In this document: positions 46,100-57,949 of the stretch, piece after piece
How positions within the stretch are numbered: position 1 is the stretch's first letter
Layout of the letters: each line of letters starts with the position of its first letter
Assembly (NCBI GenBank): GCA_015680685.1
Contig: MNCI01011783.1
Location: 304,944 to 368,943, forward strand
DNA: 64,000 bases
Direction: 5' to 3'
Origin: Gnetum montanum
Taxonomy: Eukaryota; Streptophyta; Gnetopsida; Gnetales; Gnetaceae
Program-made: the position numbers and the translations under genes
Notes under the pieces: generated by a model
What the model was told of the DNA's origin: nothing
Seen by the model: the letters and a program-made list of their open reading frames with translations, nothing else
Database searches by the model: none

Positions 46100-46740
46100 T
46101 TGAGTCCATTTATGGTATTTATGTTTTATCATCCTTGTATAGAAGATTCTCTTTGGTGATTGAGTGGTGCTATGGAGAATGGTATCTTGGGTAGATGTAT
46201 CAAATTTTTCATAATATGTAGCATATTTCATAGTAAAAATCAAAGGGGTCTTAGTGTCATATGTTGTAGAGGTCATTTTTGTAGCATTGAAATTATCCAA
46301 TGTTGAAATAGAGATAGTTATAATTTCATCCTGTTTTGATCTTAACACTAAGAATCTATGGTTGGAAAGAGCTTGTGGAGATAGAAACAATAAGTTTGGA
46401 CTCCTATAATTGGTTGAAAAGATTTATTTTCAAATAGTGACATACCACATCTATCCTACCAAGCACTTGAAAAGAATCTCAACATATGCAACAAGAGTAA
46501 GTGCCATCTTGGATAGGAAGTATCTAGCAAGTATAGCTCATCTCCTTTTCATAGAGATTGAAAAATGATTTTAGGAGAAGAAATTAGGCAAGACAACGCT
46601 TCCATTTTCATGCCTCATTAGAAATCTTTGCAAGTAATCTAGGAGACTAGGATACACCAATGATGTGATAGGAATTATTCCAAGCATGTCATATGCTGAA
46701 ATGATCAAACCTATGCTAGCAAAGAAGGATTAAGTAAACC
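46100..46740 (+). pseudogene. Relic of the same accessory ORF as in element B
   Basis: Across frame changes and stops, 46330-46700 reads TKNLWLERACGDRNNKFG, then EKIYFQIVTYHIYPT, KRISTYAT, LGKTTLPFSCLIRNLC and RRLGYTNDV. The B ORF at 37030-37350 has KLWLKWAYNKENK, LYFKINTYHIFPI, NRISTYAA, IGKLTLPFPCLIRKLC and ILGYTNDV at the same spacing. Here the ORF is followed by Gag of the Tat-like element E, not by a polypurine tract and an LTR as in B. Either E carries it before gag or this is a separate fragment. Confidence 0.72.
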
Positions 46741-47249
46741 CATCTCCCAATACATAACTTCCATAAAACACTCTTGTAATAGAAACATGTGACACATGGT
46801 CAAGTACTCATGTCCTATAATACACCTTGAGTGTTATTAACCAATCATGAATCATTTACAAAAGCTTTTACCAACTATGATTTAGAGGATTGAAGACTTC
46901 AAATAATTGTTAAGTATCACAATGGATAAACTTGAAGTCTGTTGGGATCCATTATTAGGTAAAATTTTGGTACAATCCATAAGGGATGACTAGAAAGCTC
47001 AAATATCTAGAAATGCTAATGTGCTCTAGGTCACCCTTACATCTAGTGATGGGGCCAAAATCCTAATCATGCCCCTTGAAGACCAAGCAGAAGCTACCAA
47101 AGATGTTGCTAAGCATGTGATTGCTATCTTAAAAGTTACTATGACCTTAACTATTGATTTTATCAGTGTATAAAATGTTCATGACTATGCAAGTGTTAGA
47201 GGAGAAGCTAGAAGATTAATAAGTGTCAACCTTCTTTAACCAATTTCTT

Positions 47250-47850
47250 TTCCTATCATTAAGTTTATATCTAGATGGACTTTGACCATAATGAAGCTTA
47301 CTCATCCATTACCTGATGATTAGGTCTTAAACATATTTTTAGAATTAATTAATGATTACATCAAGAACAAGATACACTACCTTAGATCACTTAGCCTCCA
47401 TGATATCATCACTTCGACAAAACACATTAAGAATATTGCAATTTAATGTAATGATTTAAAATAAGTGAATTTCCATAATAATGCCAACATATTAGCCTAG
47501 GAGAAGAATGCCTCTTAGAATGTGGAATAAAAATGATTTATAAATTAAGCCTAATTAGAATCATTATCAAATAATGGAGGGAATCAAAGCACAAATTATA
47601 AGTCCATAAATACTAATCAAAGTTCATCAAATACAAACTAGCAAAGAAGACCACCAAAGGACATGTTCAAATATAAAAAAAATTTTAATGATCTACATAT
47701 AACTCTACAACATGCTATTGAAAGAGGGACATATAACCCCAAAATAGGCCTCAGAGAAAAAAAAGAAATATTTAGGCACTTACATACTTTTTCCACTAAT
47801 TCTTCATAAAATATAAAAGGAGATCAACCAGTCTCATAGTGATATGACCC
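47250..47850 (+). pseudogene. Gag remnant of element E
   Basis: 47330-47450 reads LINDYIKNKIHYLRSLSL then ITSTKHIKNIA, aligning with WAINNFVKSKLYYLNACTLS and VQIKNIEEVA of A Gag (31290-31170). 47650-47800 (RRPPKDMFKYKKNFNDLHI, then GTYNPKIGLREK) parallels the part before the A zinc knuckle (MKPSQLFNKLLKAGLM). The knuckle itself is unreadable. Stops are frequent. Confidence 0.6.
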
Positions 47851-48914
47851 AAACAAATTCAGTTATTAACACACATCTACAAGAAATGATATAGATAGTT
47901 ATAATGCATTCAAAGATGACATCTAATTATTGATATAAAAAACAATAGATAGTATTCAACATCTTAATGCAAGCTAGTAATCATGACATGTAGATCTTCT
48001 AAGATCCATTAAGCACTCACTCAAGAAGAATATTTGTGTTCTTCTTGGAGCTTAAATGTAGCTATACTAAAACCTTTATCATTCAAATAGGATATTTGCA
48101 AAATAATTCCCAATCATCCACCCATATAAATCCATCAAGGCCTAAAAATCCTTTTATTGTTAATCCTCCCTCAAATAATCTCAACTCTTTCACCACTTAA
48201 AGTATATGTAGAGCTTTATTCATTATCGACATGATGCCTCATTACAATGTATCTCTACACACTCAAATACATATTTAATTATCATTCTTTCCCCCTTCCA
48301 AAGATACTAGTTACCTTTATCTACTTCATATAGACCAATTGATTGCCCATCCATCCTACCATATGTTCTACCACCACCGTATTTTACTTCTTCCCATCCA
48401 AGTCATAAAATTCTTTCCTACTTACTACTCTCACACCACCCATGAGAATCCTCACTAAAGTAAAAAAGAAAAAATGTTCAATGACAAAGGAAAAGAGAAG
48501 GAACACACTAATAGAAATCTTGTTTAAATAAGGAAGAATATTTTCTTCCACACTACACAAAGCATACCCACTCTTGCTCTAACAACTGCATCAATAGTTT
48601 TCGCATCAAACATGGTTACAACAACATCCATCACTAAAGATCTAGCTCCTAAAGCCAAAGCCTTGTCTTAGACTACTATAGTAATGAAGTTGAAGAGGAT
48701 AAATATTTTTCCCTTCAATCTATTTACAACTTCAAATAATAATTTCTTTTCATTATAAGAGCTTCTTATGTTTAACATCATGCTAGCAAACATCTAGTTG
48801 CATGCCCAAGCAATCTCATCACTATTTAATGCTCCAAGGTATGAATTGAATTGTTTGGTGTTTAATGGGTAGAACATCAAGACTCATCTAGCAATGGATA
48901 CCATGTGTTAGCTT
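47851..48914. other. Decayed Gag-protease linker of element E
   Basis: No motif is readable; short coding-like pieces rich in Ser, Pro and Leu occur. By position it is the Gag tail of E, the counterpart of the PYVVRVP-repeat part of A, but I see no such repeats. Confidence 0.4.
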
Positions 48915-49180
48915 TTCATTTACATCATGATTGGTGGATGTGAATGATGGAGCTGGATCTAATGTCATACCATGGACTTTCATAGATTGTCTCAGCCTTG
49001 AAAACAAGTGACACACTCTAACTATAACTCTTCTATTATTTTATTTATGAAGGCTACAGTAGAGACTATGGTTGTGATAAAATTACCATTTTTAATAGAA
49101 AGTTATAGTGCATCCAATGTAGTTTTCATAGTAATTAGAGACTCATTAGGAATTAACATTATCTTAGAAAGGTCCTAGAT
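48915..49180 (+). pseudogene. Protease remnant of element E
   Basis: VDVNDGAGSNVIPWTFIDCL at 48930-48990 matches VHVDDGAATNVVSYPIIEQL of the A protease, with Asn for the Asp before D-G-A. After a frame change, SASNVVFIVIRDSLGINIIL at 49105-49165 matches the A end (FANFVVIDEMPGFNLIL). The domain is complete in outline. It is followed immediately by minisatellite instead of RT. Confidence 0.75.
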
Positions 49181-49189
49181 TGTAGGCAC

Positions 49190-49605
49190 ATAGCATGACC
49201 ATGCATGCAGCATCACACCTTAAACAAGCAAGGTAAGCAGAGTCCACTAAGACTATAAACTAGTTTGCCTCCTCATAGTCTGCTATGACTATAAACTGGC
49301 ATGGATGGTCTGCTATGACTATAAACTAGCACAACTTGTCCTGGAGTCATGATGGTAAAGTGACACCACAGAGCTCTGTCCTGTATGATGCTAAACTACC
49401 ACATCTATCTGCCATGATATGAAACTAGCATCCAAAGTCCACTAAGACTATAAACTAGTTTTCCTCTTCACAGTCTGCTATGACTATAAACTAGCAATGC
49501 ACCATCCACTACGATGCTAAACTGATGCCATCCAAAGGGTTATGACATGAAACTAACTTGCAACAGTCCACTACGACTATAAAATGGCGACATCATTGAT
49601 AACCA
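49190..49605. repeat. GACTATAAACTAGC minisatellite in element E
   Basis: About ten units of about 35-50 bases with cores GTCYRCTAYGACTATAAACTAGC, ATGATATGAAACTAGC and CATGATGGTAAAGTGACACC. They are the reverse complement of the array at 18886-19185 in the oppositely oriented element A. Confidence 0.85.
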
Positions 49606-50765
49606 GGAAAAACTTGAAAAGATGTGTTGCTACAATTGGCCATACATGTTACATAAATACTTGCTACATAATTTGGCTCATGGACCCTAATGGAGCCAAT
49701 GCTACTCATGATTCTTCCCACTTTGAAAATTGCACACGGTGGCTCCATATCTTTGTTTAAAGTGCTTAGTTAACCCAATTATTTGTGGTTTTCTTGTTTT
49801 CTTGGAGTTGTGTTTGCAGGATGACACATCTAAGGTGTTCATGCATAGATGCACTTCATCATGATGACAAGGTATCACATGCTTCGTAATGCCTACAACT
49901 AGGTTAATCAATCCATTCATAAGTACACTCCTGATACATTCCCTATTCCTCATCATGTTCCCCTTACCCTATTCAATTACACCCCCTTGATACATTCTAC
50001 TTATCCCAAAACTCTTGATACACTGTTGCACACTGTAACCCTTTGAGCAGTTGCAATGCAAAATGCAGTACATAGTACATGATATGAAATGTAAGTGCAT
50101 GAGCACAAGCACAGCACTAAAAGAAAGCTCTTTCAAAAGGACCCAAAAGAAGAAAAGAAAAATAGAAAAGAAAAAAAACAATAGAAAAGAAGAAACAAAA
50201 AAAAAAGAAAAAGAAAAAGAACAAAAAAATATCAAAGAGAAAAATGCACAGAAAAGGTCTTCATGACCCCGTTAATATTATAGACCAAGGACTATTGGCT
50301 ATTCTCATACAAGCCCCAAGCAAGAAGGAAATTGTCTTGGAAAATAGTTACACTCGAGTCTCAAATGATCATGTTGCACATCATCGCATGGCTTTGGCTA
50401 TTTACAATGGGTCCTGTAAACACTCTATAAGAGTCCCGTTTCTCCAAAGAACGCACCTCCTATGTCCTGGTTCTAAGTATGCTAAACACTGGCTACCGAC
50501 AAGGACCAAAAATATGGCTTGTTCACATGAGAGCATTCCTCTCCTAGAACTACGACAACAATTTTAACCCTAGATCAACTCTTGGCTTCCCCTAGTTACA
50601 ACCAATCCCCCCTGCATCTTGAATTACATTCCCTCAATCCCATGTACTTTTGAAAACAATGCGATGACATCTAGCCAAGGGCCAATAGATAATGCTTGGT
50701 GCTTGGTTGTTCATGGTGTTTTGCACTTCTTTTTCAATGCCTCTCAGGTGGATTCCTCTAGGCGT
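49606..50765. other. Non-coding 3' part of element E with an A-rich tract
   Basis: No coding motif. 50100-50255 is an almost pure A/G tract (AAAAGAAGAAAAG-like), which the 50051-50266 frame merely translates. The rest is unassigned. Confidence 0.5.
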
Positions 50766-50782
50766 CAACAAAGAGGGGCCAA
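50766..50782 (+). promoter_or_regulatory. Polypurine tract of element E
   Basis: CAACAAAGAGGGGCCAA directly before TGAAACACCA; identical to the A site on the minus strand at 17840-17855. Confidence 0.75.
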
Positions 50783-50869
50783 TGAAACACCACTAATTTT
50801 GGCATAACACTTTGAAAATGACTCAAGCTCTTTCAAGCATGCGAAGGAAAAATTTGACTATAGCATGAA

Positions 50870-51430
50870 CCTCACGCCCAGCTCACTCATGCTGTCACTC
50901 ATGCTGAGGTCATGCTGGTAGCATGAGTACTACATGAGCAACTCTAAAAGCCCCAAAACTAAGTTGAAATGACTTGATTCTAAGGTGTAATTCATCCTCG
51001 GAGTTCACCATCGACAAAATTCAAGTTTCAGCCTCCAGAATTCTAGATTTCAGGTCCAGAATTGCAAGTTTCTATAGCTCACACTGTGGTCATGCTACAC
51101 TCATGATGGCAGTGTGAGTTAAGCATGAGTCACCAAAAGTGGTTCAAAACAAGGTACATCAAGCTCAATTTTTGACTTGCAGATCACTCTCAAGAACAAA
51201 AATAATCAGGCAATCGTTGCACTCAAGAACAGGCTTCAAAAAATTAAAATTTAGTGTAAAAGGTGTCACTTTCAACTCACTCATGCTGAGGTCATGCTAA
51301 GGTCACGCTGGTAGCATGAGTATAGCGTGAGTACAATTCATTAGCATGAGTACTGATCATGCCCAAAAAAAAGCATGCCAAACACACACTAAGGACACAC
51401 CAAGACTAAATCAACTCACGCTGGGAGCCC
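50870..51430. repeat. CTCATGCT/AGCATGAG motif cluster in the E LTR U3
   Basis: Words ACTCATGCTGAGGTCATGCT and GGTAGCATGAGTAC recur at 50880-50935, 51090-51130 and 51275-51345 in both orientations, ahead of the TATA box. Confidence 0.82.
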
Positions 51431-51783
51431 TAGTGAAATAGATATGCCTCAAACAGCCACAAAACCATTCAAATCGACATCCTACAGTAGTCAATCCATC
51501 AATCAAGTGAGCCAAAGTCAAATTATCTTGTTGTACAGTATCATTTCATTGTAAATTTTCATCATTTGTGAGCTTGTCAAACTACTCCTATGGGCGTATG
51601 CTAGCTTGCGTAAGACAACACATGTTGTAATATACAGTGCATCTAGTAAAAAACGTAGCTTGCCCACACACATCCAACTCACATATAGCTATCCATTGGA
51701 CACGTGTCACATGATCCATTTTCCTCTCATCTCTCAGCCGTTGATTCCATCCATGAATTCCATGCCCGAACTTGGCCAAATAC

Positions 51784-51791
51784 TATAAATA
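51784..51791 (+). promoter_or_regulatory. TATA box of the E LTR
   Basis: TATAAATA in TACTATAAATACCTT, 1,001 bases into the LTR and downstream of the motif cluster. Confidence 0.7.
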
Positions 51792-52338
51792 CCTTGTCAA
51801 TTCACATAAATAGGGTTGGTAATTTTGAAGGTTGATGACTTAGGAAACTCAGACCAACAATCCTTGGGCGCTCGGGCACACTTGAGTCCTAGCATCCAAG
51901 CACTTCCAAAACACATCACATCACCCCAGGGCTTGGCGCTTGACTTGCCTTCTACACGTGCAGCTACACTTTGACCAGTGCACACTCTTTCTAAGCAATA
52001 CAATATAGTTCATTTTTCTGGTCATTATATTGTTTACTTTGTTTTAAATTCAGTCTACACTTTTTTTACAATATCAGCTCTGTATACACTCTGTTCGCAT
52101 TTTGTGTGTTACTGTTTCCATTTCGAACATTCAGTTATGGTAACCCCAGCGCAAGCCATATAGCTTACATTCAGGGAAGTCCTTCGTTGATTTGCGTGTA
52201 AACCATCCAAGGCACTCTACCTTCGTTTTCTTTTCCAACTTGCCATCACACAAAGGCAAGGTCAACTGTGTCTGTTCGATGATCTTTTGATGTTTGTTTT
52301 TCCCTTCCAACCTTACACCGACGATTTTGGTCAGTACA

Positions 52339-53041
52339 CTAGATAGCTTTTTGTAATGCAATTTTCTCAATAATACACCAAAAAATTATACTTTCCATGT
52401 AAGGATAGGAAAATTAGCATATGTGTAGATCTTGAAGTACCTACTATTTCTCATCTTGAAGTTGTACAAGAAACTACACTAGGATCCCAACCCATATTAG
52501 CGGGACAAACATCATCCATGAAGAAAGCACATAAGTCTCACATTAACATTCCATGTTCATCTAGCATAAGAATCATGACCCCTTACCATATATCGATCTT
52601 ATCATTTATCCATTCTTTTTTCAAAATGTTTTTTTATTTTTAATATTTTAAATTATTTAATATTACTTTTTACTTTATTTTATTTTATAGATTATTTGAC
52701 TATATTTAGCACTTTCATAATCTAGTTTTTCTTTATATTTTATTTTATTAGCTATCTCTTTAATTGCATTTAGATTTTTCATTTTGATTAGTTATTTGCT
52801 TTAGTTTTAAAATAATCAAAAATTGAAAATATCAAAATGTAAAATCTCAAAAACGTAGAAAACCAAAAATGTAAAAATATAAAATTAAAATTCATAAACA
52901 TATAAAAACATAAAGTCCATAAACAAAATCTAATTCCTATAACATAGTTCAAATATCCATAAAAGATATCCATTACAAGTATATGCTAATAAAAGCATAT
53001 CATATCCAACATAAATACAAAAGCTAGAAATATAGTCAACA
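52339..53041. other. A+T-rich stretch, no gene recognised
   Basis: 52400-52560 has one coding-like plus frame (RKISICVDLEVPTISHLEVV) without family motifs. 52600-53000 is A+T-rich low-complexity DNA. Confidence 0.4.
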
Positions 53042-55200
53042 TCCTAACATATCTCATCTATCACTTATGGTGACCTATACCTGAACCATTACTAGAAAAA
53101 ATCTTTCCTACCACTTCAACTTCATCTTCCTCTTTTCTCTTGCTTCTTGAAGCTCTTGGTACATCCAAATCTACAAATATACATAAAACCACAAATATTA
53201 ATAAAAATATGTAAAAATATATACATGCATAAAAACAAGAACAAAAAAAAATAAGTAAAACTATAAGAATAAGTAAACTATAAAAAATCTACACAAAAAA
53301 AATACAAAGTTATTAACTAAAACCATTTTTCATTATCCATCTATGCATCATCATGGCCTGTTTCATCTTCTTCTTCTATTTCTAATGTTTTAGCATCTCC
53401 TACCTACCCATATTACTCTATTAGCTTTTGAGCAATCCTCTTAGGAGTAAAAAAAGTCAATATCATGTAGTTCAAGTCTGCATCAAGCATCTCTAACATA
53501 ACTAAAGGCTTATTAACACTAGTCTTCCTTTTTGTTCCATCCTTCCCCTCCTCTCTAAAACTTAGAAGTAGCTTTTCTATCTTCTTAGGAAGAGCTACAA
53601 CATTTTTCTCAAAGATTTTCAACACCTCACTAGCTTCCATATTCTTTATTAGTAGATCTCTTACTCTCCTAGTGATCTTCTTCTTCCTAAGCTATTTTAA
53701 ATACTTTAAGGCTTTTTTCTTATAAAGAAAATTTCTTAGCTTTTATTGATACCTCCAATGTTTCGATATAGCACAATTATCCTTTATCATAGTATTTAAC
53801 CTCTCCTTGGTTATCACCTTCCTCTATTGACAAGTGTGTGCAGTCACTAGGGAATCATGTGAGTCATGAAACCAACATATAGAAAGAATATGTAGGATTA
53901 TGATGCACCACCTTGCTCTCATATAAATCAACCTTTAAAATTTTCACTTCCTCCTATAATTAAACCAAGTATAACATAAGCTTCTTATTGTCTTTCTAGG
54001 TGATTACTAGCACCATTATCAAACTGACATTACCATCTTCTTACTACATGACAAGGAAATAAATCTCCACTGCATATCTTGTTAAAACATCCATCTTAAT
54101 CTAAACCTCAAGATGTTAAATTTTGAAAATTGCAAATTAGAATCAACAATTGATACATTGCCAAGGTTAGTTGTAATTTGAATATCTATAAAGCATGCCA
54201 TATACGATCTCAATAATATGCCAAATCAACTGATATCATCATCTTAACCATCAATAATATAAAAAAAACCTTACTAGTATTTGTTATGGTCCTTAGCTTT
54301 CTTGTAGACGTTTCGCCATCTCCTATATCAACTCTTTCTTATTAATATTTTTCCAAATAATCTTTCTCAACTCTATAAATATGCACATATTAATTAAAAA
54401 ATCATATCAAGTACATAAAAATAAAAATAAAAATAAATATAAAATTTAATTAAAAATCATGCTAACTTGCCAAATGACATCTTATTATCTTCTGCTAGTT
54501 TCTTTGAGCCATTTTTTCCTAACCTCATCAAAAATTGATTTCTCACTAGAAGGTAAGAATCTAGGAACTCTATTAGTAAACATCACTTTTTTACCATCTA
54601 TATCATCCAAACTAGGATCTACATAATTATCTAAGAGATTATTAGGCTCCACTAGATAATTTGATCTCACAAAAATCATCAACAAAGTTATTCCTCTTAC
54701 ATACTTTATCTATTGGCCCTTTAATCCTCACCTACATCATGTCCCAACTCTACATTAGTCTACTTCTCTATCAATATTCTATTCATTTCTTCCTTCTTAG
54801 CCCTCCTAACAACCTCTACAGTAGCATTGCTCTTTCTCTCTAATAGTTCTTAAGCTTTTGCTTCCTTCCTTACCTTCCTTTTGATTTCTACCTTACCCAA
54901 TGCTTCCCTCTACACTCTCTTCTAGGCCTTTAAAGAAACCTTGAATACAACTATAACAAAATAAAATAATACACAAATACATAATTAGATATATATAATA
55001 AAAATACCAATAAAACCAAAATGGTATAAAATACAATTAAAATCAAAACATAAAAATAATGACTTATACCTACCTCATCTCTCTACTAACATAGTGGCTT
55101 CTAATATTAAGTTTTTCTTCTCTAAGTTATATGTACATAAATCCTTAACATCATCAACCCACATATCCTAGCATACCCCTTGACATCCTCCATTCCACAC
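53042..55200 (-). pseudogene. Unrecognised exon-like coding patches on the minus strand
   Basis: Coding-like blocks alternate with A+T-rich gaps, as exons and introns do. They lie at about 55190-55090, 54940-54480 (Lys/Glu-rich, then NYLVEPNNLLDNYVDPSLDD and VMFTNRVPRFLPSSEKSIFD), 54080-53850, 53780-53345 (MEASEVLKIFEKNVVALPKK, then LEMLDADLNYMILTFFTPK) and 53170-53042 (DLDVPRASRSKRKEEDEVEV). The last block is preceded by an acceptor-like TATATTTGTAG. Stops are few within blocks. I do not recognise the protein. It could be a host gene relic or an accessory gene of a retroelement, like the antisense gene of A. Confidence 0.4.
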
Positions 55201-55221
55201 TCAGCATTTCCATGAATTAGA

Positions 55222-57949
55222 TGTTTCATGGATAATTTTTGGTGATCATTTGGAACATGACCATCAACAAGTACCTTGAATAGGATTTAGGTGCTTGCTG
55301 GTCTCTGGAAACACCAAGGCCCAAATACCTCCAAATAGACTTAGTAGTTAAATGTGAGTATGTGTTTGCTATTGTGAATGTTGAAATAGTTGGGTTGCAT
55401 ATAAAATTGTAATTAGCTATCATGAAAGAGATTCATACAATTTTGTATAATACTGTGAGTGGTTGGAGATTCAACTACTTAGTCTATACAGTCCTTATAA
55501 TACCTACTTGTAACAAATAAAATTTTACAAAAACCATTCAAGTACAACTCTGCTAATCTACTCCTAATTTCCCCTAGAGATAGAAAGTTCCACAAGAAAA
55601 CTAGAAATAGAGCAAGATTCAATGGAAAGAGAAAGAAAAGAAAGTATATTTGTGTAAAATAATCAAATATTTAAGCAAAGTAAATTAATACAAGGAAAAA
55701 CTTCACATAAAGTTATCCTTAATTCAATATCTATGAATTGTTCAAATATTCTAAGCTCAAACAAGCAATTTCTTAAAGACAATCCTACTATACTACCAAA
55801 AATTGCTACATAAAACCTATTTTGGCTAGATAATAGCTATCAACGATTGCATACAATATAGCTTTCAAAGATTCAAAAATATTTGATTAACATACCAAAG
55901 GAATATACTTTAAAAATCAAAAAACTATTTTAGTCCTATCAAAATACCAAAGCTTTTTTAGCCCTCTAGACTATTGAATTGTTCAACTACCTTTTCTATA
56001 ACAAAGGCTCTCTTAAAACAATCCTAATAATATCCTTAAACATTGCATAATAATAAACATCTCTATTAAATTTCTCTTGACACTTCCCAACATGAGCTCT
56101 TCTATGGAAAATCTTAATAACAGTCTACTATCACAAAACAAAGAACTATAAAAGTGATCTAAAAATCCAAAATTTAAATGCCAAACATGATACTACCTAA
56201 ACCACTAGCTAAGTAGCTAAAACAAAATAGGAAAGAGTAAACTCATAAGGCTAAAACAAAGTGGTAAAAATGATGTCTTTAGAAAGCCATCTTACAAGCA
56301 ATCTTCAAATTTCTTCTTCCCAAAAAGCTTCTCCCCCTTAATGTCCATCCTTAAAGCCCCTTTTATAGTGACTTTAGGGTAGCTACAATCATCATGAAAA
56401 GTTGAGGTGGATTACAAATATCTAAGGGATTGATTTATAACCACCCTAGAAGCTATAACTTCCAAAGGAAGTTATTAGAAATTTAAGTTATGGTAGTCAA
56501 GTGTATCTTTAGTAACAAATATCATGGAGATTACCATGGAAAGTTATAAAAATTTGAGAATTATATGCCATAGTTGGCAAGTGTCCCATCCATCAATAAC
56601 TTCTCATGACATACAAATTTTCAAATGATATAATTATTTAAACAGTGCATGACTAAGGGCTAACCATATTAGCAAAGTTAGAGAATAAAATAATATATGA
56701 CTTCGATGTAGAAAATTAATTTATCTATCAACAATAGCTACATACTTATCACAAATGATAATATACCATTATCACTTTTAACTTTTCCAAAGTTTAAAAT
56801 CCAATGTTTTCACTAACGGAAACCTAAATCGGTTGTGCCAGACATCAATCTCTAGCCATAGCTATTAGATGTGTAATGTCATTGTTGGCACTCGTGCCTT
56901 GCCTATTAATGTTGTAATCATTCTGTTTTAGCTATTTTATATTGCCTTGGTTCAAAATGTATCTATGACACTGTCAACGAATGATGATAACAACAAGGTT
57001 CTGCTTCTATGATGGAGATCTAGTGATGCATACAGAGTAGAAGTTGGTTTTTAGTTTATAATATTAGGTTTTCCAGTATCAAGGACACATGAAACCTTTG
57101 ATGACACTTACTTTCTGATGCCTCCTCTTGTGCACTAATTCTCCTCATAGACCAACAACACTATAACTCCCTGGTAGCCCATCATCACGCATGGAGCTTC
57201 CATGAAAAAATCTACCAAAAAAGTCATCTTCCTTCAACAACAGCAATGACTAAAAGCATTTTGAATCTGCTATTCTTTCTTACTACCTCTATGCAAAGTA
57301 TAGGAACTTTAACTGCAAACACAAACCACAATAACCTTTTTATGTTTATGTCTATTTTGATGATACCAAAGTGACTAGGTTTAGGAGGGGCATTGTTTGT
57401 TAGGTAAGAAGTTGCAATGACTCATGGAATTATGAGAAAATATGATGCCTTATTTTACCATCTTTGGGTAATTTTGCAACCACATCATGTTCTGCACATA
57501 TATTGAAATCACAACATTCCAAGAACCGAAATTTTCGTAGGTATTTCCTTGAATCCATTAGTGACTTTATCGGTTTTATTAGTTTTTCCATCATGATCCA
57601 AAACTCTACATCTAATTTTTGATAAATTTTTTCTTGTAGAATGAGTGTCTAACAACACATCATGTAACTTATTCAATTTTTTAAAAATAATTTTCACTTA
57701 ATATTGGGATCTCTAAAGTGTAAAGTTTATACACTTTAATAGATTTGATATTGATCACTGTTACATGTATGCTAATGACATCTACCTTTCTTTTTAAACT
57801 TTGAGGCTTTTTCATTAATTTTTCCTCACCACCATTCATATATATTTAATTATTATGTTCTTTTGCATTGCCCCAATCCTGATTTTCCAACTATCAAAAA
57901 TAAATTAGGGAAATAAAAATCTGCTCTATGAAATGGTTTAAATCTGTCA
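55222..57949 (-). repeat. Candidate 3' LTR of element D
   Basis: Suggested by a polypurine-like tract on the sense strand (AAAAGGAGGGGAAATA, 57965-57950) followed by TGACAG, a TATA box at 56360-56367, and an end in TGAAACA at 55222. Length would be 2.7 kb, long but within the range of Tat/Ogre LTRs. Without the second copy the borders are a guess. Confidence 0.35.
56360..56367 (-). promoter_or_regulatory. TATA box in the candidate D LTR
   Basis: Sense TATAAAAG in CACTATAAAAGGGGC. ATAACTTC/GAAGTTAT words in both orientations lie upstream (56450-56615). Confidence 0.55.

Larger units (their letters stand above)
47250..52338 (+). mobile_element. Element E: Tat-like element lacking RT and integrase
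   Basis: Plus-strand order gag (about 47250-47850), protease (48915-49180), minisatellite (49190-49600), A-rich tract, polypurine tract (50766-50782) and 3' LTR (50783-52338). Minisatellite core, polypurine tract, LTR start and LTR end are shared with A. RT, both RNase H domains and integrase are absent between protease and minisatellite, so the copy was non-autonomous or suffered one internal deletion. The left end and 5' LTR are not found. Confidence 0.72.
50783..52338 (+). repeat. 3' LTR of element E
   Basis: 1,556 bp, from TGAAACACCACTAATTTT to CCGACGATTTTGGTCAGTACA. Start and end wording are shared with the A LTR, while the middle differs. U3 carries the ACTCATGC/GCATGAGT cluster (50870-51430), TATA box at 51784-51791. 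No primer site follows at 52339, so this is the 3' LTR or a solo end. Confidence 0.75.

Noticed and set aside
50051-50266. A Lys/Glu-rich plus-strand ORF of 71 codons.
   Set aside because: It is the translation of an A/G low-complexity tract with no motif or context for a gene.
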